A DNA stretch of 5,029 bases from Planctomycetota bacterium. Lineage in GTDB: Bacteria; Planctomycetota; Phycisphaerae; UBA1845. This document shows, in pieces, positions 1 through 5,029 of this stretch (position 1 is the stretch's first letter; each line of letters opens with the position of its first letter). Both the position numbers and the translations under genes were made by a program. Under the pieces are notes generated by a model that was not told the DNA's origin, made no database searches, and saw only the letters and a program-made list of their open reading frames with translations. Location: contig JADFIX010000388.1 in NCBI GenBank assembly GCA_022566435.1, positions 1 to 5,029 of the forward strand, written 5' to 3'.

Positions 1-22
1 TGAAACCATCCCCGAAACGCCT

Positions 23-46
23 GGGTCCGCCCTCCGTGGCCGACCC
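23..46. other. Imperfect palindrome downstream of the channel gene
   Basis: Arms GGGTC (23-27) and GACCC (42-46) pair. After one C-C mismatch (28/41), GCC (29-31) pairs with GGC (38-40), leaving a 6-base loop: 8 base pairs plus one mismatch. It lies about 70 bases past the stop of the minus-strand channel gene, so it could help end that transcript, but no T-run follows on either strand. It could equally be a member of a dispersed palindromic repeat family; only one copy is visible here. Confidence 0.4.
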
Positions 47-116
47 CACCCTAATGATAACCCCGAAAACGCCGCCGATACTGTCACGTCGCGAACGCCG
101 GGGCGGACATCGTGGC

Positions 117-908
117 CTACGACATGGCGATGTGAATGTTGAACCCGCCGGCGATCTTGTCGGCCATGTTTTGATCGAACATCCGCAGCACGACGCGAAT
201 CTGCGGTGCGATGCGGCGGGCGTCGAGTGCCATTTCCAGGTTGCCCAGGTCGTCGCTGGTGGCCAGGATGATCGCCCGGGCCTTCTTGACGCCTGCCTCT
301 TCAAGCAAGGCTTCTCGCCGGGCGTCACCGATGAGCAGCGGAAAGCCGTCGCGCCGCACGTCTTCGATAAACTGATTCTCTTTGTCTCGCTCGATGACCA
401 CGACTCTCTGCCCCAGCTCGCGTAGCAGGCTGAAGGTTCGAAAGCCGAGCCGACCGAAGCCCACCAAAACGACATGATCGGAGTACGAAGACGCCATCAT
501 GCAACACCATCCTTTTTCATAGCGCGATCGATCGCGAAGAATGAACGCAAAGTCGATGATCGCCTCGATGATCACGGTCAACCCGAGGACGGGCATCAGG
601 AAGAAAAGTGCCTTCAAGACGTTCGAAGTGGGAAACGCTTCCGGTGGTTCCCCGAAGACCAGGCTCCATGTGAAGTAAATAGCCTCGGGTAGGGAATACT
701 CTTGCTTCGGCTCGTAGTGTTGAAACAGAAGCCCACCGCCCATAAGAATCAGAATCATGATCAACAGGCGTATTCGGAAGTGGCGAAAGACGACGCGAAC
801 CAAACACCACTCGCGCCACAATCGCGTCATGAGCGGGGGTCGGCGTCGTACCGGGCGAAACCGAAACTGATCGATGCCGATGGCCGGTGGATGTGGCGTT
901 TGGTCCAT
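117..908 (-). CDS. Two-TM ion-channel-like protein with RCK/TrkA-N NAD-binding domain, probably C-terminally truncated
   Basis: A 263-residue membrane protein. A basic N-terminus (residues 16-46) leads to a hydrophobic helix at about 46-62, a pore-loop-like stretch at about 72-93 and a second helix at about 97-124. A cytoplasmic Rossmann domain follows from about 143, with dinucleotide motif GFGRLG (150-155), an acidic residue ending strand 2 (E173, usual for NAD(H) binding) and a GDA turn (194-196). This is the architecture of RCK-gated K+ channels and TrkA-N proteins. The pore loop reads SLVFGEPPE where TVGYGD would be expected, so K+ selectivity cannot be assumed. The ATG at 906-908 has a modest GAAGGG five bases upstream; M27 (828-830) just before the first helix is an alternative start. 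The frame stops at TAG (117-119), but the next ten codons read ATMSAPAFAT, like the SxxxxxAPAFA stretch of RCK domains, so the C-terminus looks cut short by mutation or sequence error. It is transcribed divergently from the SDR gene. Fold assignment is confident; transported ion is unknown. Confidence 0.85.
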   Translation of the reverse strand: MDQTPHPPAIGIDQFRFRPVRRRPPLMTRLWREWCLVRVVFRHFRIRLLIMILILMGGGLLFQHYEPKQEYSLPEAIYFTWSLVFGEPPEAFPTSNVLKALFFLMPVLGLTVIIEAIIDFAFILRDRSRYEKGWCCMMASSYSDHVVLVGFGRLGFRTFSLLRELGQRVVVIERDKENQFIEDVRRDGFPLLIGDARREALLEEAGVKKARAIILATSDDLGNLEMALDARRIAPQIRVVLRMFDQNMADKIAGGFNIHIAMS

Positions 909-984
909 GACCGCCCTTCGAAGAATCGATGCGCCCGTCTGGTGGTTTTTCCCGCATGCGCCTTTGCGGGTCGCTCGACTGTCT

Positions 985-1024
985 GTCCCCCACCCTTCGC
1001 TTGAGGCGAAGGATGGGGCACCCG
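985..1024 (+). repeat. Palindromic repeat unit, copy 1
   Basis: A 40-base unit with termini GTCCCCCACCCT and ATGGGGCACCCG around a 16-base core. Arms 988-1000 and 1006-1018 form a 13-position stem with 12 Watson-Crick pairs and one C-A opposition (993/1013), closed by loop TTGAG. In RNA made from the minus strand the C-A becomes a U-G wobble and the stem is continuous. It differs from copy 4 at a single loop base. Confidence 0.9.
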
Positions 1025-1080
1025 GCTCGATTGCACGGTATCCCCGGCCGCGGCGTCACCCAAGAGAGAGTCGTGGGAAG

Positions 1081-1104
1081 CGACGGAGCGGCGGAGCGAC
1101 GGAG
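1081..1104. repeat. Short tandem repeat, three 8-base units
   Basis: Three consecutive octamers, CGACGGAG, CGGCGGAG and CGACGGAG, with one substitution in the middle unit. It sits between palindromic copies 1 and 2 and ends in GGAAAG. It is GC-rich low-complexity sequence with no evident function; slippage could make its copy number variable between strains. Confidence 0.75.
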
Positions 1105-1138
1105 GGAAAGACCGCTGTCAATCCTTCGGACACTCCCG

Positions 1139-1179
1139 CGGGTGCCCCATTCTACGGGTACTCCCGTAGGGTGGGGGAC
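1139..1179 (-). repeat. Palindromic repeat unit, copy 2 (inverted, different core)
   Basis: Read on the minus strand it has exactly the same 12-base termini as the other copies (GTCCCCCACCCT and ATGGGGCACCCG), but its 17-base core is unrelated in sequence and makes its own stem. Arms 1145-1158 and 1163-1176 pair over 14 positions (two T-G) around loop TACT. The hairpin is kept while the core bases differ. The T-G pairs are wobble-competent in plus-strand RNA, the mirror of the other copies, consistent with its inverted orientation. Confidence 0.85.
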
Positions 1180-1222
1180 CCAGATGATATCGGAGGTCCC
1201 GTCTGGATGCATGTGCGGATCT

Positions 1223-1262
1223 GTCCCCCACCCTTCGCTTGGCGCGAAGGATGGGGCACCCG
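1223..1262 (+). repeat. Palindromic repeat unit, copy 3
   Basis: A 40-base unit, identical to copy 1 except for two bases, both in the loop (TTGGC in place of TTGAG). The stem arms, including the single C-A opposition, are unchanged. It is preceded by CT like copy 1 and lies only 22 bases before copy 4. Confidence 0.9.
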
Positions 1263-1284
1263 CGCTTCGTCGCTTCCCACCAAC

Positions 1285-1324
1285 GTCCCCCACCCTTCGC
1301 TTGTGGCGAAGGATGGGGCACCCG
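1285..1324 (+). repeat. Palindromic repeat unit, copy 4
   Basis: A 40-base unit, identical to copy 1 except for one loop base (TTGTG in place of TTGAG). It is the copy nearest the SDR gene, ending 86 bases before its start codon, so it may lie in that gene's promoter or 5' leader. Confidence 0.9.
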
Positions 1325-1399
1325 CCGCCTGCGCACAGCGCCGAATGGATCGACGATCACCTTGCGGAAGCGTGATTCCAGCCCTACGATTGCGGGTAG

Positions 1400-1408
1400 A
1401 GGAGGTGA
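1400..1408 (+). promoter_or_regulatory. Strong Shine-Dalgarno site of the SDR gene
   Basis: The sequence AGGAGGTGA is an extended match to the anti-Shine-Dalgarno end of 16S rRNA. The AGGAGG core sits five bases before the ATG at 1411. It fixes the SDR start there rather than at the upstream in-frame ATG at 874, which would add 179 codons of repeat-derived sequence. Confidence 0.9.
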
Positions 1409-1410
1409 CT

Positions 1411-2196
1411 ATGTTTACCTTGAAGGACAAGAATGCCCTGGTCTGCGGCTCGTCGCACGGCATCGGGCAGGCATGTGCCGCGGAGATCGCCAAGCTCGGG
1501 GCATCGGTCACGCTGCTCGCCAGGGGCGAGGCGGCGTTGAAAGAAGCCGTGGCCGGATTAAGCGTTGAGGCCGCTCAGACGCATGGCTATCTCTGCGCCG
1601 ATTCGGCCGATCCCCAAGCCCTGCAAGGCGCGGTGGCCGGGCATCTGCAATCGGTCGGCACGATTCATATCCTGGTGAACAACACGGGCGGTCCGCCGTC
1701 CGGACCACTTCTCGACGCCGATCCTGACCAATTGCTGAGCGGATTTCGTAATCACGTGCTCTGTAATCAATTGCTGGTCAGGACGGTCGTTTCCGGCATG
1801 AAGGCGTGCGGCTACGGACGGATCGTCAACATCATTTCGACATCCGTGGTCATGCCCATCGGCGGACTGGGCGTGTCGAATACCACCCGCGGGGCCATGG
1901 CCAACTGGGGTCGGACGCTGGCCGGCGAATTGGCACCGTTCGGCATCACGGTGAACAATATCCTGCCGGGTTACACCGACACCGGTCGATTGGAATCGCT
2001 GTTCGCAAAAAAATCGGAGCGGACCGGCGTGCCCGCGGAGGAGATCCGCAGGCAAGTCATCGAGTCGATTCCCATGAAACGCCTCGGCGAGCCGGGGGAA
2101 ATCGGCGCGGTGGTAGCGTTTCTGACCACACCGGCGGCCGCTTATGTCAACGGCGTGAACCTGCCGGTCGACGGCGGTCGCACGGCCGTTCAGTGA
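1411..2196 (+). CDS. SDR-fold oxidoreductase-like protein with atypical active site
   Basis: A 261-residue protein of the short-chain dehydrogenase/reductase fold, normal in length for the classical family. Visible landmarks are the glycine-rich cofactor motif CGSSHGIG (12-19) in place of TGxxxGIG, NNTGG (90-94) in place of NNAG, the central strand and catalytic serine region NIISTS (140-145), and the post-catalytic LPG (185-187). The ending LPVDGGRTAV resembles the usual xVDGG C-terminus. The catalytic YxxxK is replaced by S156-N-T-T-R160, so ordinary Tyr/Lys proton transfer is not possible. I recall an SDR subgroup annotated as beta-ketoacyl-ACP-reductase-like (CDD cd05344) described as lacking a perfect NAD motif and catalytic tetrad, and this protein seems to belong there. 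The next gene starts 7 bases after its stop, so the two are surely co-expressed. A role with the muconate-semialdehyde-type dehydrogenase, probably in kynurenine-type catabolism, is inferred. The reaction is unknown; it could be a non-redox enzyme on an SDR scaffold. Confidence 0.9.
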   Translation: MFTLKDKNALVCGSSHGIGQACAAEIAKLGASVTLLARGEAALKEAVAGLSVEAAQTHGYLCADSADPQALQGAVAGHLQSVGTIHILVNNTGGPPSGPLLDADPDQLLSGFRNHVLCNQLLVRTVVSGMKACGYGRIVNIISTSVVMPIGGLGVSNTTRGAMANWGRTLAGELAPFGITVNNILPGYTDTGRLESLFAKKSERTGVPAEEIRRQVIESIPMKRLGEPGEIGAVVAFLTTPAAAYVNGVNLPVDGGRTAVQ

Positions 2197-2203
2197 TCTG
2201 ACC

Positions 2204-3658
2204 ATGGATCGCATACGCAACTACATCGACGGCAAACTGGTCGAGCCCGTTTCGGGGCAATACCTGGACAACGTCGATCCTTCGACCGGCAAGGTCTATT
2301 CGCACACGCCGGACAGCGACGAACGAGATGTGGAGGCGGCCGTCGAAGCGGCGGCCGGTGCCTTCCCGGAATGGTCGCGAACGCCCGTGGCGGAGCGATC
2401 GCGCGTTTTGCTGCGGATCGCCGATTTGATCGAAGCCAACCTGGACGAACTGGCGCTCGCGGAATGCGTGGACAACGGCAAGCCGCTTTCTCTGGCGAAG
2501 TCGTTGGACATCCCGCGGGCGGCGGTGAACTTTCGGTTCTTCGCGACGGCGATCGTGCATGCCCGTTCGGAGATGCACGCCACCGACGACGTGGCCATCA
2601 ACTATACGCTCCGCCAGCCGATAGGCGTGGCGGGCATCATTTCGCCGTGGAATTTGCCGCTTTATGTCTTCTCCTGGAAGGTGGCACCGGCGCTATGCTG
2701 CGGGAATACGGTGGTGGCCAAGCCGTCGGAAGTCACGCCGATGACCGCGTTTCTGCTGTCAAAGCTTTGTCAGGAAGCGGGGTTACCGCCCGGCGTGTTG
2801 AATATCGTACACGGTCTGGGCAGAAAAGCGGGGGCGGCGATCGTGGCCCACCCGAGAATACCGGCCATCTCCTTTACGGGCGGCACCGTGACCGGCGCGG
2901 AAATCACCGGCGTGGCGTCGCCGATGTTCAAGAAGGTTTCGCTCGAACTGGGGGGGAAGAATCCGAACATCATCTTCGCCGACGCCGATCAAGACAAAGC
3001 CATCCTCGAGAGCCTGCGATCGTCCTTCGCGAACCAGGGGCAGGTGTGCCTTTGCGGCTCGCGAATGTTCGTCGAGAGACCGCTGTACGATTCATTCGTC
3101 GAGCGCTTCGTGGAAGAGACGAAGAAGCTGCGCATTGGGGACCCTCTCGAGAAAGCCACCAACCAAGGCGCCATCGTGTCGCGCAGCCACCACGAGAAGA
3201 TCATGCGGTATATCGATCTTGCGAAAGAAGAGGGTGGCAAACTCTTGTGCGGCGGGAGCGCGCCCAAGGCGACAAACGATCGCTGTAAGGACGGCTTCTT
3301 TATCGAGCCCACGGTCATGACGGAACTCGCCGTCGACTGCCGCGTGAATCGCGAGGAGATCTTCGGCCCGGTGGTCTCCATCACCCCGTTCGAATCCGAG
3401 GATGAGGTACTCCGCTACGCCAATTCGACGGACTACGGGCTATCCGCATCGGTCTGGACGAGCGACGTCGGCCGGGCTCATCGCGTCGCGCGGGATCTGG
3501 CGGCCGGCACCGTATGGGTAAATTGCTGGCTGCTCCGCGATCTCCGCGTGCCATTCGGCGGCGTGAAGAACAGCGGTGTCGGACGCGAGGGCGGCGACGA
3601 GGCACTGCGGTTTTTTACGGAACCGAAAAACGTCTGCATTCGGGTGCCGTCGTCTTGA
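2204..3658 (+). CDS. Aldehyde dehydrogenase, 2-aminomuconate / 2-hydroxymuconate semialdehyde type
   Basis: A full-length 484-residue NAD(P)+-dependent aldehyde dehydrogenase, expected to oxidise a semialdehyde to the acid in the cytoplasm. Landmarks in order are oxyanion asparagine N150 in SPWNLP, cofactor lysine K173 in AKPSE, the glycine turn FTGGTVTG (224-231), general base E248 in LELGG, nucleophile C282 in QVCLCGS and EEIFGPV (384-390). The segment VNCWLLRDLRVPFGG (439-453) and the CLC around the nucleophile are hallmarks I associate with ALDH8A1 and the bacterial 2-aminomuconate and 2-hydroxymuconate semialdehyde dehydrogenases. R445 corresponds to an arginine reported to bind the substrate carboxylate in the Pseudomonas enzyme; R105 or R111 may be its partner. 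The gene starts 7 bases after the SDR stop with no clear Shine-Dalgarno site, suggesting translational coupling. Tryptophan/3-hydroxyanthranilate degradation is the favoured pathway, but catechol meta-cleavage cannot be excluded from sequence alone. Family assignment is very sure; substrate is moderately sure. Confidence 0.93.
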   Translation: MDRIRNYIDGKLVEPVSGQYLDNVDPSTGKVYSHTPDSDERDVEAAVEAAAGAFPEWSRTPVAERSRVLLRIADLIEANLDELALAECVDNGKPLSLAKSLDIPRAAVNFRFFATAIVHARSEMHATDDVAINYTLRQPIGVAGIISPWNLPLYVFSWKVAPALCCGNTVVAKPSEVTPMTAFLLSKLCQEAGLPPGVLNIVHGLGRKAGAAIVAHPRIPAISFTGGTVTGAEITGVASPMFKKVSLELGGKNPNIIFADADQDKAILESLRSSFANQGQVCLCGSRMFVERPLYDSFVERFVEETKKLRIGDPLEKATNQGAIVSRSHHEKIMRYIDLAKEEGGKLLCGGSAPKATNDRCKDGFFIEPTVMTELAVDCRVNREEIFGPVVSITPFESEDEVLRYANSTDYGLSASVWTSDVGRAHRVARDLAAGTVWVNCWLLRDLRVPFGGVKNSGVGREGGDEALRFFTEPKNVCIRVPSS

Positions 3659-3740
3659 CGCCGATACCTCGTTTTGCTGGCGGTAATTCAAGACCTGATC
3701 AGTCAAGTAGATCGGTCTCTGGCCGACGGAACGTCACACA

Positions 3741-3780
3741 CTCAGCCGACGTCGGGCCGAGCCCGACCTACCCGGCTGAG
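3741..3780. repeat. Nested palindrome in the spacer after the aldehyde dehydrogenase
   Basis: Outer arms CTCAGCCG (3741-3748) and CGGCTGAG (3773-3780) are perfectly complementary. Inside them GTCGGGC (3751-3757) pairs perfectly with GCCCGAC (3761-3767) around loop CGA. The two stems are joined by an asymmetric internal loop (AC against CTACC), giving 15 base pairs in 40 bases. It starts 83 bases after the dehydrogenase stop and ends 31 bases before the peptidase start. It could separate the two transcripts, but only TTT follows, so a classical intrinsic terminator is not shown. I recall similar GTCGGGC-type palindromes scattered through planctomycete spacers, which would make it a dispersed repeat. 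Confidence 0.75.
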
Positions 3781-3811
3781 TTTCATGGCTGTCTTCTAAC
3801 GGAATACGTCT

Positions 3812-4981
3812 ATGCGTTTGAGTCTGCACCATGCTACGCATTACTGTTGCGCGGTTGTTGCTGCGCTGTTCTCCGCTCTGATCGCCACAGATGTCGTGGT
3901 GGGCCAGGACTCACCGAGACCGATTCCCAAAATGCACAAGGACGGCCCTAGCCTCCGATTCGATTTCCCGGGAATGATGGTTGGAATCGCGGAATACGAG
4001 GAAGGGCCGACCGGCACGACAGTGTTTTATTTCCCGGATGGGGTAAAGGGTGCAGTCGACGTCCGAGGAGGCGCGCCCGGCACAGTGAATGCGACCGCGC
4101 TGATGAACTCGTATGACCACAAGATGATGGAGGCAGTCGTATTCTCCGGCGGATCCTGGTATGGGCTGTCGGCCGCGACGGGAGTGGCAAACGGGATCAA
4201 AGAGGCCAAGGCGGCAGAAGGCAACGTGGATTTCATCGCCGGTGTGGTTGCCGCGATCATCTACGACGTCGGCGTGCGCCGGTACAGCCGCGTCACCCCG
4301 GACGATCGTCTGGGCAAAGCAGCGCTGCAATCTGCAGAGCCGGGCTGGTTTCCGCTCGGCGCGCGCGGCGCGGGGCGGTTTGCCATGCAGGGCTCTTATT
4401 ACCTCCGCGGAAAGGACGCTGATGTGTCCGCAGGCTGGCCCCATTCGGGACAGGGCGGGGCATTTCGTACGATCGGGCCAACAAAGATCGGCGTGTTTAC
4501 GGTAGTCAACGCAGGGGGAGCGATCGTCGATCGCAACGGGCGGATCGTCAGATGCAAAAGAAACAGTTCTGAGGAGGAGTGCCCGTTAATCACCGATCGA
4601 CTCAAGGCGTTCGCTCCGATCGGTGGGAGTACTGACGGCAAGCACGGAGGCCCGACCAGCAATACCACGTTGACGCTTGTGGTGACGAACCAGAAGTTAC
4701 CCTTTGCGGCGCTGCAGCGCCTTGCAGTTCAGGTTCATGGGTCGATGAGCCGTGCGATCCAGCCGTTTGCCACCGAGAGTGACGGCGATGTGCTTTACGC
4801 CGTGACGACTGATGAGGTTGAGAATCCGTCGCTTTCGCCGCTGGATCTTGGAGTACTTGCTTCGGAACTCGCGTGGGACGCAGTACTCAGTAGCGTGCCG
4901 GACGTGCCAGCCGCGCCCGCACTACTGGAGACTAGCCCGGGTTGCGCAGTTTGGAAAAATTCGAGGCAATTTTCGGGGTGA
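3812..4981 (+). CDS. Exported P1 family (S58, DmpA/NylC-like) self-processing peptidase or amidohydrolase
   Basis: A 389-residue precursor. Residues 1-31 look like a signal peptide: hydrophobic core at about 12-30, with cleavage plausible after G31, before QDSPRP. The mature part matches the P1/DmpA-NylC fold of N-terminal-nucleophile hydrolases, with a conserved early GVKGAVDVRGGAPGT segment (78-91), SGGSWYGL (112-119), HSGQGGAF (211-218) and FTVVNAGG (229-236), where N233 probably serves the oxyanion hole. In GPTSNTTLTLVVTN (280-293) the Asn284-Thr285 bond is the expected autocleavage site and Thr285 the nucleophile, as in NylC. Cleavage would give an alpha chain of about 253 residues and a beta chain of 105, somewhat longer than NylC's because of a C-terminal tail. 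Members are aminopeptidases, beta-peptidyl aminopeptidases or oligoamide hydrolases; which applies here cannot be read from sequence. The ATG at 3812 lacks a good Shine-Dalgarno site but begins the signal peptide. The spacer palindrome suggests transcription separate from the dehydrogenase. Confidence 0.88.
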   Translation: MRLSLHHATHYCCAVVAALFSALIATDVVVGQDSPRPIPKMHKDGPSLRFDFPGMMVGIAEYEEGPTGTTVFYFPDGVKGAVDVRGGAPGTVNATALMNSYDHKMMEAVVFSGGSWYGLSAATGVANGIKEAKAAEGNVDFIAGVVAAIIYDVGVRRYSRVTPDDRLGKAALQSAEPGWFPLGARGAGRFAMQGSYYLRGKDADVSAGWPHSGQGGAFRTIGPTKIGVFTVVNAGGAIVDRNGRIVRCKRNSSEEECPLITDRLKAFAPIGGSTDGKHGGPTSNTTLTLVVTNQKLPFAALQRLAVQVHGSMSRAIQPFATESDGDVLYAVTTDEVENPSLSPLDLGVLASELAWDAVLSSVPDVPAAPALLETSPGCAVWKNSRQFSG

Positions 4982-5029
4982 AACGGGGTGTGAATCGGCA
5001 GTGGCGCTATCGTCAGGCGTAGTCCGAAT

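Larger units (their letters stand above)
909..1410. other. 502-base divergent intergenic region rich in palindromic repeats
   Basis: Lies between the 5' ends of the minus-strand channel gene and the plus-strand SDR gene, so it should contain both promoters, though I could not pick out a convincing -35/-10 pair. It holds four palindromic repeat units (985-1024, 1139-1179, 1223-1262, 1285-1324) and a short GC-rich tandem repeat (1081-1104). Open frames cross it on both strands, but they run through the repeats, change frame character from copy to copy and match no protein family I recognise, so I treat it as non-coding. Confidence 0.7.

Noticed and set aside
517..1293. Long minus-strand open frame across the repeat region
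   Set aside because: It overlaps the channel gene in another frame, and its translation is repeat-derived, low-complexity and Arg/Pro/Gly-rich; a GC-driven artefact.
985..1324. Possible CRISPR array
   Set aside because: Spacing between units is irregular (starts at 985, 1139, 1223 and 1285), one unit is inverted with a different core, and no cas gene is present.
874..1410. Upstream in-frame extension of the SDR reading frame (179 codons) from ATG 874
   Set aside because: It runs through the palindromic repeats, overlaps the 5' end of the channel gene on the other strand, resembles no SDR N-terminus, and the strong AGGAGGTGA site plus the canonical SDR beginning place the start at 1411.
1558..2220. 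Minus-strand open frame opposite the SDR gene
   Set aside because: It is a shadow in another frame of a well-supported gene, with arginine- and histidine-rich composition typical of antisense GC-rich frames.
2371..3288. Plus-strand 305-codon open frame inside the aldehyde dehydrogenase gene
   Set aside because: Out-of-frame shadow: Arg/Gly-rich with no recognisable motif, while the dehydrogenase frame carries all family motifs without interruption.
3691..3718. Weak inverted repeat (GACC-GATC paired with GATC-GGTC) as a terminator of the dehydrogenase gene
   Set aside because: Eight or nine pairs with a bulge, a 9-base loop and no T-run; GATC is self-complementary, so part of the match comes cheaply.
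4982..5029. Start of another gene or mobile-element end after the peptidase
   Set aside because: Only 48 bases remain, with no clear start signal, inverted end or recognisable protein similarity on either strand.

Overview
The window holds four protein genes and a set of palindromic intergenic elements from a GC-rich bacterium. A planctomycete is my best guess, from the mix of gene families, the wide spacers and the many GC-rich palindromes between genes. That is recollection and inference; no rRNA or other marker gene here settles it.

Layout. (1) Positions 117-908, minus strand: a two-helix ion-channel-like membrane protein with a cytoplasmic RCK/TrkA-N Rossmann domain. It lacks a recognisable K+ selectivity filter and ends at an amber stop, although recognisable RCK sequence continues in frame just beyond. 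(2) Positions 909-1410: a 502-base divergent intergenic region. It carries four copies of a roughly 40-base palindromic repeat (three in one orientation, one inverted with a different core stem) and a small GC-rich tandem repeat. (3) Positions 1411-3658, plus strand: a tight two-gene unit made of an SDR-fold protein with atypical catalytic residues and, 7 bases later, an aldehyde dehydrogenase closely resembling 2-aminomuconate / 2-hydroxymuconate semialdehyde dehydrogenases (ALDH8 type). (4) Positions 3659-3811: a spacer with a strong nested palindrome. (5) Positions 3812-4981, plus strand: an exported P1 (S58, DmpA/NylC-like) self-processing N-terminal-nucleophile hydrolase.

How they fit. 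The SDR and dehydrogenase are almost certainly co-transcribed and probably translationally coupled. The dehydrogenase points to degradation of an aromatic ring-cleavage product, most plausibly the 3-hydroxyanthranilate branch of tryptophan/kynurenine catabolism. No other enzyme of that route lies in the window, so the pathway assignment is an inference. The channel gene and the peptidase appear to be separate transcription units.

I found no convincing new multi-gene system. The points most worth a second look are the repeat cluster, whose copies differ almost only in the loop or by a replaced core that still pairs, the apparent truncation of the channel gene, and the unexplained pairing of a YxxxK-less SDR with a muconate-semialdehyde-type dehydrogenase.
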